Below, in pieces: positions 48,018-58,013 of a stretch of DNA of 64,000 bases. Position 1 is the stretch's first letter. Each line of letters begins with the position of its first letter. This stretch comes from Chitinimonas taiwanensis DSM 18899 (GTDB taxonomy: Bacteria; Pseudomonadota; Gammaproteobacteria; Burkholderiales; Chitinimonadaceae), in assembly GCF_900119825.1 (NCBI RefSeq), contig NZ_FPKR01000005.1:124001-188000 (forward strand). Direction: 5' to 3'. The notes below the pieces were generated by a model. The model did not search any database. It saw only the letters and a program-made list of their open reading frames with translations, and was not told the origin of the DNA. The position numbers and the translations under genes were made by a program.

Positions 48018-50837
48018 TTACTTCAGATTGATGGCTTCATCGACGAAGGCCTTGAGCTGGGCAGTGTGCTTGCTCATATAGCCCACCGCCGGCGAGGCGG
48101 ACGAAGGACGGCCAGCGTACAGCAGAGTCTGCTTGGCGGACATACAGGCTTCCAGCCGATGGCGGATCTGATGCCAAGCACCCTGGTTCTTCGGCTCTTC
48201 CTGCACCCACATGATTTCCTTGGCCGCGCTGTACTTGCCCAGCTCGGCCTTCAGCTCGTCGGTCGGGAACGGGTACAGCTGCTCGACACGCACGATAGCC
48301 ACATCCTTCTGGCCACGCTCGACGCGCGCATTGTGCAGGTCGTAGTAGACCTGACCGGCGCAAACGATCACGCGCTTAACCTTCTTGGCATCGCTTACCG
48401 TGCTGTCGCCAATCACCGGGCGGAAGCCGCCCTGGGTGAAGTGCTCGAGCGGGCTCATCGAATCCTTGTAGCGCAGCAGGCGCTTGGACATGAAGATGAT
48501 CAGCGGCTTGCGGTAAGGGCGCAGCTGCTGGCGACGCAGCACATGGAACATCTGGCTGGCTTCGGACGGCATGACGATCTGCACATTGTGCTCGGCACAC
48601 ATTTGCAGATAGCGCTCGAGGCGGGCCGAGCTGTGCTCAGGGCCTTGGCCGTCGTAGCCATGCGGCAGCATCATGGTCAGGCCGCAGTAACGGCCCCACT
48701 TGGTTTCACCGGAGGTGATGAACTGGTCAATCACCACCTGGGCGCCGTTGGCGAAGTCGCCGAACTGCGCTTCCCAGATCACCAGCTCGTCGGGGGCCGA
48801 AGAGCTATAGCCGTATTCGAAGGCCAGCACGGCTTCTTCGTTCAGGATGGAGTCGATGACCAGGAAATGGCCCTGGCTGTCGCTCAGATTGCGCAGCGGC
48901 ACATGCGCGCCGGCATCCCACTTCTCGCGATTCTGATCATGCAGCACGGCATGGCGATGGCTGAAGGTGCCACGACCCGAGTCCTCACCCGAGATACGCA
49001 CGCCATAGCCCTTCTCCAGCAGCGAGCCGTAGGCCAGCGTTTCGGCCATGCCCCAGTCGATATTCTGCTTGCCGGCGGCCATCTCGATGCGCGCGGCCAG
49101 CACCTTCTCCACCGTCGGGTGGAGCTTGAAGCCTTCCGGTGCCTTAACGGCCTTCTCAGCCAGGCGGCCGATTTCGGCAGCGCTCAGCGTGGTGTCGGTC
49201 GGGTGGGCCCAATGGGTGCCCTTGAAGGCGCTGAAGTCAATGGCAAAGCTGCGCTTAAAGTCGGTCAGCGTGGTCTGCTCAACATGCTCGCCCTTGTCCA
49301 GCGCGGCGCGGTAGGCCTTGATCAGGCCATCGGCTTCATCGGCGCTGAGCAGGCCTTCAGTAACCAAGCGGTCGGCGTACATCTTGCGCGCACCGGGGTG
49401 CTTGGCAATCTTCTTGTACATCATAGGCTGGGTCAGCATCGGGTCATCACCCTCGTTGTGACCGAGCTTACGGAAGCAGACGAGATCGATCACCACGTCC
49501 TTCTTGAACTCGCGGCGGAAGTCGAGCGCCGCTTGCACCACGAAGCAGACCGCTTCCGGATCATCACCGTTCACATGGAAGATCGGCGCCTCGATCATCT
49601 TGGCGATATCGGTGCAGTACAGCGAGGAACGCGTGTCGCGCGTGTCACTGGTGGTGAAACCGATCTGGTTATTGATAACGATATGTACCGTACCGCCCAC
49701 GCCGTAACCACGGGTCTGCGACAAGTTGAAGGTGCCCTGGTTGGTACCCAGGCCGATAAAGGCCGAGTCACCGTGCAGCAGCACCGGCAGCACCTGCTCG
49801 CCGGTACGGTCGCCACGACGTTGCTGACGCGCGCGGGCCGAGCCGACCACTACCGGGTTGACGATTTCCAGGTGGGACGGGTTGAAGGCCAAGGAAACGT
49901 GCACGGCGCCGCCCGGAGTCGGGATGTCCGAGCTGAAGCCCATGTGGTACTTCACGTCGCCCGAGGGCAGATCGTAGCTGTACTTGCCTTCGAATTCGGA
50001 GAACAGATCGGCCGGGCGCTTGCCCAGCGTGTTGACCAGCACGTTCAGACGGCCACGGTGGGCCATGCCGATCACCATTTCCTGCACACCATGCTCGCCC
50101 GAGGTCTGCACCAGATGATCGAGCGCAGCGATCATGCTTTCGCCGCCTTCCAGCGAGAAGCGCTTCTGGCCCACGTACTTGGTGTGCAGATAACGTTCGA
50201 GCGTTTCGGCTGCGGTGATCTGCTTGAGGATGCGCAGCTTCTTGTCGCGGTTGAAGCTGGGAGTGGAACGCTCGCCCTCGAAACGCTTCTGCACCCACTG
50301 GCGCTGGGCCGAGGTGGTGATGTGCATGTATTCGAGGCCGATGGTGCCGCAGTAGGTCTGCTTAAGGCGCGCCAGGATATTGGCCAGCGAATCGCGCTCT
50401 GGGCCAACCAGATTGCCGCAGTTGAAGATCAGGCCCATATCGGCATCGCTCAGGCCATAGGTGGCCGGGTCGAGCTCGGGCAGCAGGGTCTGGTCGGTGC
50501 GCTTGAGCGGGTCGAGCGAGGCATAGCGCGCGCCGATGATGCGATAGGCCGAGATCAGGCGCAGTACAGCCACCTGCTTCTTGTTCGCCTCGGTCTGCGC
50601 CGCGGCACTCACGCCACCCACGCGCGGCTGCTTGGCCATCTGCACGAAGGATTCTTCGATGGAAGCGCGCGGGATATCTCGGTCGGTGGTGCCGGGCAGT
50701 TGCTGCAGTTTGTCGAAATAGTCCCGCCATTCCGCGGAGACGCTCTGCGGATCGACCAGGTATTGTTCATAGAGCTCTTCGATGAACGGGGCATTACCAC
50801 CGAACAAATAGGACTGGCTCTGGAAGGTTTGCATCAT
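48018..50837 (-). CDS. sucA: 2-oxoglutarate dehydrogenase E1
   Basis: The 939-aa thiamine-diphosphate enzyme decarboxylates 2-oxoglutarate and succinylates lipoate. The E1o N-terminus (FQSQSYLFGGNAPFIEELYE) and family segments are visible (GMAHRGRLNVLVN, the ThDP-Mg site HVNGDDPEAVCFV, and HGYDGQGPEHSSARLERYLQ). Length matches the family. Start ATG at 50837 or the next codon at 50834. It lies 114 nt downstream of gltA, with a hairpin in the gap. Confidence 0.96.
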   Translation of the reverse strand: MMQTFQSQSYLFGGNAPFIEELYEQYLVDPQSVSAEWRDYFDKLQQLPGTTDRDIPRASIEESFVQMAKQPRVGGVSAAAQTEANKKQVAVLRLISAYRIIGARYASLDPLKRTDQTLLPELDPATYGLSDADMGLIFNCGNLVGPERDSLANILARLKQTYCGTIGLEYMHITTSAQRQWVQKRFEGERSTPSFNRDKKLRILKQITAAETLERYLHTKYVGQKRFSLEGGESMIAALDHLVQTSGEHGVQEMVIGMAHRGRLNVLVNTLGKRPADLFSEFEGKYSYDLPSGDVKYHMGFSSDIPTPGGAVHVSLAFNPSHLEIVNPVVVGSARARQQRRGDRTGEQVLPVLLHGDSAFIGLGTNQGTFNLSQTRGYGVGGTVHIVINNQIGFTTSDTRDTRSSLYCTDIAKMIEAPIFHVNGDDPEAVCFVVQAALDFRREFKKDVVIDLVCFRKLGHNEGDDPMLTQPMMYKKIAKHPGARKMYADRLVTEGLLSADEADGLIKAYRAALDKGEHVEQTTLTDFKRSFAIDFSAFKGTHWAHPTDTTLSAAEIGRLAEKAVKAPEGFKLHPTVEKVLAARIEMAAGKQNIDWGMAETLAYGSLLEKGYGVRISGEDSGRGTFSHRHAVLHDQNREKWDAGAHVPLRNLSDSQGHFLVIDSILNEEAVLAFEYGYSSSAPDELVIWEAQFGDFANGAQVVIDQFITSGETKWGRYCGLTMMLPHGYDGQGPEHSSARLERYLQMCAEHNVQIVMPSEASQMFHVLRRQQLRPYRKPLIIFMSKRLLRYKDSMSPLEHFTQGGFRPVIGDSTVSDAKKVKRVIVCAGQVYYDLHNARVERGQKDVAIVRVEQLYPFPTDELKAELGKYSAAKEIMWVQEEPKNQGAWHQIRHRLEACMSAKQTLLYAGRPSSASPAVGYMSKHTAQLKAFVDEAINLK

Positions 50838-50916
50838 GTTGATGGCCTTTTACTTTTCAGTGCTGCGCTTGGGGCGAGACGATTTCGACAAACTGTTGTT
50901 ACGGATTGCGCACAGA

Positions 50917-50940
50917 TACGCCCGGCCGAAACCGGGCGTA
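50917..50940. other. Hairpin between gltA and sucA
   Basis: A 9-bp perfect stem (50917-50925 with 50932-50940) with loop CCGAAA, 11 nt past the gltA stop. It has no T-run, so it is a possible attenuator or processing site. Confidence 0.5.
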
Positions 50941-50951
50941 CTGGGCATTGC

Positions 50952-52244
50952 TTAAGCGCGCTTATCGATCGCGACATAGTCGCGACGAGGGGCGCCGGTG
51001 TAGAGCTGACGCGGACGACCGATCTTCATGGTCGGATCCGAGATCATTTCGCTCCAGTGCGAGATCCAGCCCACGGTACGGGCCAGCGCGAAGATAGGCG
51101 TGAACATGGAGACCGGGATGCCGATAGCCGACAGCACGATGCCCGAGTAGAAGTCCACGTTCGGGTACAGCTTGCGCTCGATGAAGTAAGGATCGCTGAG
51201 GGCGATCTTTTCCAGCTCCATGGCCAGCTTGAACTTGGGGTCGTTGTGCAGACCCAGCTCGTTCAGCACCTGGTCGCAGGTTTCCTTCATGATGGCGGCG
51301 CGCGGGTCCATATTCTTGTACACGCGGTGACCGAAGCCCATCAGCTTGTAGCGCTTGTCCTTCACGCCCTGCATGAAGTCAGCCACCTTGGACACGTCGC
51401 CGATCTCGTCGAGCATCTTCAGCACGGCTTCGTTGGCGCCGCCGTGCGACGGGCCCCACAGACAGGCGATACCGGCAGCGATACAGGCGAACGGGTTGGC
51501 GCCCGAGGAGCCGGACAGACGCACGGTCGAGGTCGAGGCATTCTGCTCGTGGTCGGCGTGCAGGGTGAAGATGCGGTCCAGGGCCTTGGCCAGCACCGGG
51601 TTCACCTTGTATTCCTGTACCGGGGTCGAGAACATCATGTACAGGAAGTTCTCGGCGTAGCTCAGGCCAGCCTTCGGGTAGTTGAGCGGCAGACCCTTGT
51701 TGTAGCGATAGGCTTGGGCAGCAATGGTCGGCAGCTTGGCGATCAGGCGGAAGGCCGCCACTTCGCGGTGGTGCGGATCATTGATATCCAGCGAGTCGTG
51801 GTAGAAGGCAGACAGCGCGCCGACCACGCCAACCATCACGGCCATCGGGTGGGCATCGCGACGGAAACCACGGAAGAAGTTGTGAATCTGATCATGCAGC
51901 ATATTGTGGCGCATGACGGTGTAGTCGAAGTGCTCCTTCTGCTCCTTGGTCGGCAGTTCGCCGTTCAGCAGCAGGTAGCAGACTTCGAGGTAGTCGGCGT
52001 GTTCAGCCAGCTGCTCGATCGGGTAGCCACGGTAGTAGAGCTGGCCCAGGTCACCGTCGATGAAGGTGATCTTGGATTCGCAGCTGGAGGTCGACAGAAA
52101 GCCCGGGTCATGGGTGAACATGCCGGTCTTGCCGAAAGCGCGGATATCGACGACGTCCGGACCCAGGGTGCCCTTGAGCACCGGCAGGTCGACACTGTTC
52201 TGACCGTCGTTGTAAGAGAGCGTAACTTTGGAGGCTTCAGCCAT
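50952..52244 (-). CDS. gltA: Citrate synthase (type II)
   Basis: The 430-aa enzyme makes citrate from acetyl-CoA and oxaloacetate. The hexameric type II form is indicated by the length, the N-terminal beta-rich segment and the motifs [43 protein letters not shown] and [17 protein letters not shown]. It lies in the TCA block, 82 nt after sdhE. It is distinct from the PrpC at the window start, which is shorter and of the dimeric type. Confidence 0.97.
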   Translation of the reverse strand: MAEASKVTLSYNDGQNSVDLPVLKGTLGPDVVDIRAFGKTGMFTHDPGFLSTSSCESKITFIDGDLGQLYYRGYPIEQLAEHADYLEVCYLLLNGELPTKEQKEHFDYTVMRHNMLHDQIHNFFRGFRRDAHPMAVMVGVVGALSAFYHDSLDINDPHHREVAAFRLIAKLPTIAAQAYRYNKGLPLNYPKAGLSYAENFLYMMFSTPVQEYKVNPVLAKALDRIFTLHADHEQNASTSTVRLSGSSGANPFACIAAGIACLWGPSHGGANEAVLKMLDEIGDVSKVADFMQGVKDKRYKLMGFGHRVYKNMDPRAAIMKETCDQVLNELGLHNDPKFKLAMELEKIALSDPYFIERKLYPNVDFYSGIVLSAIGIPVSMFTPIFALARTVGWISHWSEMISDPTMKIGRPRQLYTGAPRRDYVAIDKRA

Positions 52245-52326
52245 GAAAAATGCTCCTGATTAAATGTCGGATGAAGCGAGGGCGGATCTTGCACACCACC
52301 CAAGCCCTCGAACTAAGCGCGCATTG

Positions 52327-52590
52327 TTATTGTTGCTTAACCACTTGCCAGTGCCGTAGCCGCGCCAGGATAGGGGCGAGACGTGCATCCGTGGTGTCGG
52401 TTTTGCCATCCACCAGTTCTAGCAGATCAATGTCCGGCAGCATCAGCAAGTCTTGGTAGACGTCCAGCTCGGCGTCGGTCAGGCCCTCGAAATCGTGTTC
52501 GAGAAACATCTCGAACACGATGTCCAGTTCCAGCAGACCGCGCCGTGAACGCCAGCGGAGTCGGTTCTTGTCCGCTTGGGTATAAGTCAC
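52327..52590 (-). CDS. sdhE: SdhE/CptB FAD assembly factor
   Basis: The 87-aa protein helps attach FAD covalently to SdhA. The defining RGxxE motif is present (RRGLLELD, near residues 17-24), followed by the helical EMFLEHDFEGLTDAEL and LLMLPDIDLLEL segments. GTG at 52590 is chosen: GAGG lies 8 nt upstream and it begins 10 nt after the sdhB stop. A TTG at 52608 would overlap sdhB and has no good ribosome site. Position directly behind sdhB supports the role. Confidence 0.92.
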   Translation of the reverse strand: MTYTQADKNRLRWRSRRGLLELDIVFEMFLEHDFEGLTDAELDVYQDLLMLPDIDLLELVDGKTDTTDARLAPILARLRHWQVVKQQ

Positions 52591-52600
52591 TGTATGAGCC

Positions 52601-53302
52601 TCAGGCAATCCGCTTGACCATCAGCTCTTTGATCTTGCCAATCGCCTTGGTCGGGTTCAGATGCTTGGGACACACGTCCACGCAGTTCATGATGCTGTGG
52701 CAACGGAACAGGCGGTATGGGTCTTCCAGATTGTCCAGACGCTCATTGGTCGCGGTATCGCGGGTATCGGCGATAAAGCGGTAAGCCGCCAGCAGGCCGG
52801 CCGGACCAACGAACTTGTCCGGGTTCCACCAGAAGGATGGGCAGGAGGTCGAGCAGCACGCGCACAGGATGCACTCGTACAGGCCGTCGAGCTCTTCACG
52901 ATCTTCCGGGCTCTGCAGACGCTCATGCGAGGGCGGCGGCGTGTCGTTGATCACATAGGGCTTGATCGAGTTGTACTGCTTGAAGAACTGGGTCATGTCC
53001 ACGATCAGGTCGCGGATCACCGGCAGGCCGGGCAGCGGACGGATTTCCACCGGCTGCTTGAGACCGGCGATATCGGTCACGCAGGCGAGGCCGTTCTTGC
53101 CATTGATATTCATCGCGTCTGAGCCGCACACGCCTTCACGGCAGGAACGACGGAAGGACAGGCTGTCATCCACAGTCTTCAGGCGCACCAGCGCATCGAG
53201 CAGCTTCTTGTCGCTCGGTTCGAGTTCGACTTCGATGTCCTGCATATACGGCTTGGCATCGACATCCGGGTTGTAGCGGTAGAGCTTGAATTGCATCTTC
53301 AT
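52601..53302 (-). CDS. sdhB: Succinate dehydrogenase iron-sulfur subunit
   Basis: The 233-aa subunit carries three iron-sulfur clusters linking SdhA to quinone. The 2Fe-2S cysteines are in SCREGVCGSDAM (near 55-65) with a fourth cysteine shortly after; the 4Fe-4S and 3Fe-4S cysteines are in ECILCACCSTSCPS and CHSIMNCVDVCPKHLNP. The length is standard. It lies 23 nt after sdhA. Confidence 0.97.
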   Translation of the reverse strand: MKMQFKLYRYNPDVDAKPYMQDIEVELEPSDKKLLDALVRLKTVDDSLSFRRSCREGVCGSDAMNINGKNGLACVTDIAGLKQPVEIRPLPGLPVIRDLIVDMTQFFKQYNSIKPYVINDTPPPSHERLQSPEDREELDGLYECILCACCSTSCPSFWWNPDKFVGPAGLLAAYRFIADTRDTATNERLDNLEDPYRLFRCHSIMNCVDVCPKHLNPTKAIGKIKELMVKRIA

Positions 53303-53325
53303 GATCGGGTCTCCGGCACGTTCGC

Positions 53326-55095
53326 TTAGAACGTACGCTCCTTCGGCGGGATGTAATCGACGGTCAGCGGCTTGGTGTGCACCGGCTTGTAGTCGAGGCG
53401 GCGCTCCTGGTTGAAGAACAGCGAGTGCTTCATCCAGTTCTCGTCGTCACGCTTCTCGAAGTCGTCGTGCGAGTGGGCGCCACGCGATTCCTTGCGGGCA
53501 TCGGCCGCGATCATGGTGGCCACGGCCACTTCGATCAGATTGTCCAGCTCGAGGGCTTCGATACGGGCGGTGTTCCAGACCTTGGACTTGTCCTTGATCT
53601 GGGTGCGCTTGGCGCGCTCGGCCACTTCGGCGATTTCCTTCACGCCCAGAGCCATGTTCTCGCTATTGCGGAACACACCGGCACGCAGCTGGATGGTCTT
53701 CTGCATCGCTTCACGCACCACATTGACTTCTTCGCCACCGGTCTGGTTTTCCAGGCGGGCAATACGGGCCAGGCTGAAGTCGGCTGCGTTTTCCGGCAGC
53801 GGCTTGTGGGTCGGGCGTTCGTTCTTGATGAACTCGATCATGCTGTCGCCAGCTGACTTGCCGAACACCACGAGATCAAGCAGCGAGTTGGTGCCGAGGC
53901 GGTTCGCACCATGCACCGAGGCACATGCGCATTCGCCAGCAGCGTAGAAGCCGTTCACACGCACTTCCGGGTTGCCGTCCTTGGGTACCATCACCTCGCC
54001 CAGATAGTTGGTGGGGATACCACCCATCTGGTAGTGCGTGGTCGGGATGACCGGGATCGGTTCCTTGATCGGGTCCACGCCAGCGAACTTGATGGCGATT
54101 TCGCGGATCGACGGCAGGCGGTGATTGATTACCTCGGGGCCGAGGTGGTCGAGCTTGAGCAGCACGTGGTCCTTGTTCTTACCGGCACCACGGCCTTCCA
54201 GCACTTCCAGCGCCATGCAGCGCGAGACGAAGTCACGCGGGGCCAGGTCCTTCAAGGTAGGCGCATAGCGCTCCATGAAGCGCTCGCCATTGGCATTAAG
54301 CAGAATGCCGCCCTCGCCACGCACGCCTTCGGTGATCAGCACGCCGGCACCGGCCACGCCGGTCGGGTGGAATTGCCAGAATTCCATGTCCTCGAGCGGA
54401 ATACCGGCGCGCGCGCACATGCCCAGGCCGTCACCGGTATTGATGAAGGCATTGGTGGATGCGGCATAGATACGGCCGGCACCGCCAGTGGCGAACAACA
54501 CCGCCTTGGCGTGCAGCACATAGACTTCGCCCGTTTCCATTTCCAGCGCGGTCACACCGACCACATCGCCATCGGCGTCGCGGATCAGGTCGAGCGCCAT
54601 CCATTCAACGAAGAACTGGGTATTGGCGCGCACATTGCGCTGGTAGAGCGTATGCAGCAGCGCGTGGCCGGTACGGTCGGCCGCAGCGCAAGCGCGTTGC
54701 ACCGGCTTCTCGCCGAAATTGGCGGTATGGCCGCCGAAGGGACGCTGATAAATACGACCCGATTCCACGCGGTCAAATGGCATGCCGAAGTGTTCGAGCT
54801 CAATCACAGCCTCAGGGGCGGTCTTGCACATGAACTCGATCGCGTCTTGGTCGCCGAGCCAGTCAGAACCCTTGACGGTGTCGTACATATGCCATTCCCA
54901 CTTGTCTTCCTGGACGTTGCCCAGCGAAGCGGAAATGCCGCCTTGCGCTGCCACGGTGTGCGAGCGAGTCGGGAAAACCTTGGACAGCACGGCGGTCTTC
55001 AGGCCGGCTTCGGAAAGCTGCAGTGCGGCGCGCATACCGGCACCACCGGCACCGACGATCACCGCATCGAATTGACGTTTAGCGACGTTCGCCAT
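53326..55095 (-). CDS. sdhA: Succinate dehydrogenase flavoprotein subunit
   Basis: The 589-aa catalytic subunit oxidises succinate to fumarate with covalent FAD. Features are the [11 protein letters not shown] dinucleotide site, [10 protein letters not shown] with the FAD-linking histidine, the [21 protein letters not shown] active-site segment and the substrate arginine region near [16 protein letters not shown] at 55095 overlaps the last base of the sdhD stop (TAATG), so translation is coupled; an upstream frame start at 55107 is rejected. Confidence 0.97.
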   Translation of the reverse strand: MANVAKRQFDAVIVGAGGAGMRAALQLSEAGLKTAVLSKVFPTRSHTVAAQGGISASLGNVQEDKWEWHMYDTVKGSDWLGDQDAIEFMCKTAPEAVIELEHFGMPFDRVESGRIYQRPFGGHTANFGEKPVQRACAAADRTGHALLHTLYQRNVRANTQFFVEWMALDLIRDADGDVVGVTALEMETGEVYVLHAKAVLFATGGAGRIYAASTNAFINTGDGLGMCARAGIPLEDMEFWQFHPTGVAGAGVLITEGVRGEGGILLNANGERFMERYAPTLKDLAPRDFVSRCMALEVLEGRGAGKNKDHVLLKLDHLGPEVINHRLPSIREIAIKFAGVDPIKEPIPVIPTTHYQMGGIPTNYLGEVMVPKDGNPEVRVNGFYAAGECACASVHGANRLGTNSLLDLVVFGKSAGDSMIEFIKNERPTHKPLPENAADFSLARIARLENQTGGEEVNVVREAMQKTIQLRAGVFRNSENMALGVKEIAEVAERAKRTQIKDKSKVWNTARIEALELDNLIEVAVATMIAADARKESRGAHSHDDFEKRDDENWMKHSLFFNQERRLDYKPVHTKPLTVDYIPPKERTF

Positions 55096-55442
55096 TACAC
55101 ACCCCACACGACTTTGATTGCATAAATGAAGCTACCCAGCAGCCACAGAATGGTGGCAATGTGCAGGGTGAGGCGCAGGCCCAGAGGCTGTACATAGTCC
55201 ATCCAGATATCGCGCACACCAACCCAAGCATGCAGCAGCAGGGCGATGACGGTAACCGTGGACAGCACGCGCACCCAGGTGCAATCGAACAGGGCTTTCC
55301 AGCCCTCGTAGCTGGTTTGTGCGGCAAGAACGAGGAAGGCAAGCAGGCCGATCGTGTAGACCAGCATGACCACGGCGGTGACGCGCTGCAGCAGCCAGTC
55401 GCGCAGGCCGTAATGAGCGCCGATGACGTGACGATTTACCAC
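55095..55442 (-). CDS. sdhD: Succinate dehydrogenase membrane anchor SdhD
   Basis: The 115-aa anchor has three membrane segments (about residues 20-42, 56-78 and 90-112) and the heme/quinone region [16 protein letters not shown]. With SdhC it binds heme b and ubiquinone. The start overlaps sdhC by 7 nt, and the stop overlaps the sdhA start by 1 nt. Confidence 0.93.
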   Translation of the reverse strand: MVNRHVIGAHYGLRDWLLQRVTAVVMLVYTIGLLAFLVLAAQTSYEGWKALFDCTWVRVLSTVTVIALLLHAWVGVRDIWMDYVQPLGLRLTLHIATILWLLGSFIYAIKVVWGV

Positions 55443-55810
55443 AGCACACCTCCGATGATGGCAGTCAGAGCCAGGCTGACGACGATGACAGCTTTGGCCG
55501 TAGCGCGGGCGGTGGAGAGTTCCAGGCCCTTATGGATGTCCAGCAAAAGGAAACGGATGCCGGCGCAGGCGTGATGCAGATAAGCCCACAGCAGAACCAG
55601 CAGACCGAGCTTGATGATCGGGTGGGATACGAAGCCGCGGTAGGCCTCGAATTGGGCTTCACTGCTGAGGGAACCCGCCAGCAACCAGAACACGACCGGA
55701 ATGGCCAGGAACATAAGCGCACCGCTCACGCGATGCAGAATCGAGACAATGCCCGGTATCGGAAGCCTGATCTTGGGGAGATCCAAGTGTTTCGGCCGTG
55801 TTTTCGCCAT
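55436..55810 (-). CDS. sdhC: Succinate dehydrogenase cytochrome b556 subunit SdhC
   Basis: The 124-aa protein has three membrane segments and SdhC motifs: the PGIVSILHRVSGALMF quinone-site segment with Ser and Arg, and LHHACAGIRFLLLD with the heme-ligand histidine. ATG at 55810 is preceded by AAAGGAA; an open frame to 55912 is not part of the family. It is the first gene of the sdh operon, 168 nt downstream of the GntR regulator gene on the same strand. Confidence 0.95.
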   Translation of the reverse strand: MAKTRPKHLDLPKIRLPIPGIVSILHRVSGALMFLAIPVVFWLLAGSLSSEAQFEAYRGFVSHPIIKLGLLVLLWAYLHHACAGIRFLLLDIHKGLELSTARATAKAVIVVSLALTAIIGGVLW

Positions 55811-55941
55811 GACGCGTTTCCTTTTTGTATTAATACGACGACGCGGGCCATACCGCGCCGCCTTCCCGGAGCACCACCGTCCGGGTGAAGCAAAGCCTTT
55901 CGATTGTAGCAAACGGTGCCGCGCTTACCGCCCTGGCCCAC

Positions 55942-55955
55942 GTTTATAAAAAGAC
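55942..55955. promoter_or_regulatory. Candidate GntR site upstream of sdhC
   Basis: A 14-nt stretch (GTTTATAAAAAGAC) shares 9 of 14 bases, including the AAGAC half, with the palindrome at 56775-56788. It lies about 130 nt before sdhC. Confidence 0.3.
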
Positions 55956-55978
55956 CCTGCTATCAATACCGTGGCGAT

Positions 55979-56707
55979 TCAGACACGATAAACGTAGTGA
56001 TCGGTGCGGCAACGCAACACAGACCACTCAACGGGTTCGCCATCCAAGCCACCAGCGGTTCTCGCCACTTCCAGGAGCGGGCGATCCGCCTCTACTCCCA
56101 GCAGCCGGGCTTCCTCACGCCCAGCCATGCCCGCCCGGAACTGCGGCGGGGCCGAAATCACTCGCAAGCCAAACTCGCGCCACCATACGGTGCGCAGATT
56201 GCAATTGGCCTGCTTGATACGCCGCGCATCCAAACCTTCAAAACGCTCGGCCGCGACAAAATTCTCAATCACCGCGAATGGCTCACCCGCCACGCGCACC
56301 AGGCGCTTGACCGCCAGCAGAATGGCGCCGCGCCGCAGTCGTAAGGCTTCGGCCGCCTCTTCACCGGCATTGCTGCGCGCGCAGGCGAGCAGTTCCAGCG
56401 AAGTATCCAGGGGCCGTGTGGCGCCGGGCAATTCGGCTTTGCCCCAATCGTCCGCCACCTCGGCAATGAAGGTACCCATGCCCTGACGGCGTATCAGCAC
56501 TCCTTCTGCCGCCAGGCTATCGAGGCCCTTGCGCACCGTTCCCTGACTGACACCAAAGCGATCCGCCAGTTCGAATTCACTCGGCAGCGCCTCGCCGGCA
56601 TCCCATTCGCCCTGCTCGATCGCCAGCACGATGCGGTCTCGCACCTGACTGTATAGCGGCTGACGACCCGGCAACTCGGTCGCACCACGCAATGGCGCAC
56701 TGGACAT
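55979..56707 (-). CDS. GntR-family (UTRA) transcriptional regulator
   Basis: The 242-aa regulator has an N-terminal winged HTH (about residues 12-75: PLYSQVRDRIVLAIEQGEW, LPSEFELADRFGVSQGTVRK) and a C-terminal UTRA ligand-binding domain (about 95-235), placing it in the HutC subfamily. It lies between mdh and sdhC, an arrangement seen in other betaproteobacteria, so it probably controls TCA genes. The ATG at 56707 begins the family N-terminus; an upstream ATG at 56770 would add 21 residues and is less likely because a palindrome lies just upstream at 56775. The ligand is unknown. Confidence 0.88.
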   Translation of the reverse strand: MSSAPLRGATELPGRQPLYSQVRDRIVLAIEQGEWDAGEALPSEFELADRFGVSQGTVRKGLDSLAAEGVLIRRQGMGTFIAEVADDWGKAELPGATRPLDTSLELLACARSNAGEEAAEALRLRRGAILLAVKRLVRVAGEPFAVIENFVAAERFEGLDARRIKQANCNLRTVWWREFGLRVISAPPQFRAGMAGREEARLLGVEADRPLLEVARTAGGLDGEPVEWSVLRCRTDHYVYRV

Positions 56708-56774
56708 AGGCTGACGATAAGCTTTCGGTGAATTTTGCGCTTTATACGCCACCCACAAGCCGCTGTCCAACGCA

Positions 56775-56788
56775 GTCTTCTATAAGAC
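56775..56788. promoter_or_regulatory. Candidate GntR operator in the gntR/mdh intergenic region
   Basis: A palindrome GTCTT, CTAT, AAGAC with perfect 5-bp arms lies in the 249-nt divergent region. GntR-type operators are short palindromes of this form, so autoregulation and mdh control are plausible. Confidence 0.45.
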
Positions 56789-56956
56789 AAAAGATTGCAA
56801 TGCAACACGCGTCTGGCAAAACCGCAATCCGGGTGATTTCAGTAGCTTGTGATGCTAGACTCGGTTCGATTGCTGTGCTGCGACATAGGCTTTTCACTCT
56901 AATTCCAATGCCGGCCAGACTCTCCCTCCCCCTTATCAAGCTCCAGGAGCACCACG

Positions 56957-57943
56957 ATGAAGAAACCCGTTCGCGTTGCCGTTACCGGCGCAGCCGGCCA
57001 GATCGGTTACAGCCTCTTGTTCCGCATCGCCTCTGGCGAAATGCTGGGCAAAGATCAGCCCGTCATCCTGCAAATGCTGGAACTGCCGATGGAGAAGGCC
57101 CAGGCCGCGCTGAAGGGCGTGATGATGGAGCTGGAAGACTGCGCCTTCCCGCTGCTGGCTGGCATGGTCGGCACCGATGATCCGGAAGTGGCCTTCAAGG
57201 ATGTGGACGTGGCCCTGCTGGTGGGCGCCCGTCCGCGCGGCCCCGGCATGGAGCGCAAGGATCTGCTGCTGGAAAACGCCAAGATCTTCACCGCCCAGGG
57301 CGCCGCCCTGAACAAGGTTGCCAGCCGTGACGTGAAGGTGCTGGTGGTTGGCAACCCGGCCAACACCAATGCCTATATCGCCATGAAGTCGGCGCCGGAT
57401 CTGCCGGCCAAGAACTTCACCGCCATGCTGCGTCTGGACCACAACCGCGCGCTGAGCCAGCTGGCTGCCAAGGCCGATGTGGCCGTGGCCGATATCGAAA
57501 ACCTGGTCGTGTGGGGCAACCACAGCCCGACCATGTACCCGGACTACCGCTTCGCCACCGTGAATGGCGCGTCGCTGAAGACCAAGATCAACGACGAAGC
57601 CTGGAACAAGGACACCTTCATTCCCAAGGTGGGCAAGCGCGGCGCCGCCATCATCGAAGCACGTGGCCTGTCCTCGGCTGCATCGGCTGCCAACGCCGCC
57701 ATCGACCACATCCGTGACTGGGTGCTGGGCACCAATGGCAAGTGGGTGACCATGGGCATTCCGTCCGATGGCTCCTACGGCATTCCAAAGGATGTGATGT
57801 ACGGCGTGCCTGTTACGTGCGAAAACGGCGAGTACAAGCGCGTGGAAGGTCTGGAAGTGGACGCCTTCTCGCGTGAGCGCATGGACTTCACCCTGGCTGA
57901 GCTCGAGGAAGAGCGCGCCGGCGTGGCCCACCTGCTCGGTTAA
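56957..57943 (+). CDS. mdh: Malate dehydrogenase
   Basis: The 328-aa NAD-dependent enzyme interconverts malate and oxaloacetate. The Rossmann motif [21 protein letters not shown] starts the protein, and the substrate arginines lie in [15 protein letters not shown] and [12 protein letters not shown], with the catalytic histidine in [11 protein letters not shown]. The length and sequence are of the cytosolic-MDH-like type common in betaproteobacteria, not the shorter E. coli type. It has an AGGAG ribosome site and its own terminator. Confidence 0.97.
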   Translation: MKKPVRVAVTGAAGQIGYSLLFRIASGEMLGKDQPVILQMLELPMEKAQAALKGVMMELEDCAFPLLAGMVGTDDPEVAFKDVDVALLVGARPRGPGMERKDLLLENAKIFTAQGAALNKVASRDVKVLVVGNPANTNAYIAMKSAPDLPAKNFTAMLRLDHNRALSQLAAKADVAVADIENLVVWGNHSPTMYPDYRFATVNGASLKTKINDEAWNKDTFIPKVGKRGAAIIEARGLSSAASAANAAIDHIRDWVLGTNGKWVTMGIPSDGSYGIPKDVMYGVPVTCENGEYKRVEGLEVDAFSRERMDFTLAELEEERAGVAHLLG

Positions 57944-57960
57944 TTCCGCACAGGTCGGCA

Positions 57961-57990
57961 AAAAAGGGCGAACCTCGGTTCGCCCTTTTT
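57961..57990. terminator. Bidirectional terminator of mdh and glpR
   Basis: A perfect 14-bp stem (57961-57974 with 57977-57990) with A/T-rich ends giving T-runs on both strands, between convergent mdh and glpR. Confidence 0.92.
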
Positions 57991-58013
57991 CATGTCCGGC
58001 GCCAGCGCCGAGC

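Noticed and set aside
48066-52259. Very long open frame on the plus strand opposite sucA and gltA
   Set aside because: It mirrors the codon pattern of the genuine minus-strand genes, lacks any recognisable domain and spans two well-identified enzymes. Such frames are expected in G+C-rich DNA.
52601-52608. TTG start for sdhE at 52608
   Set aside because: It would overlap sdhB without a ribosome site; the GTG at 52590 has GAGG at 8 nt and gives the family N-terminus.
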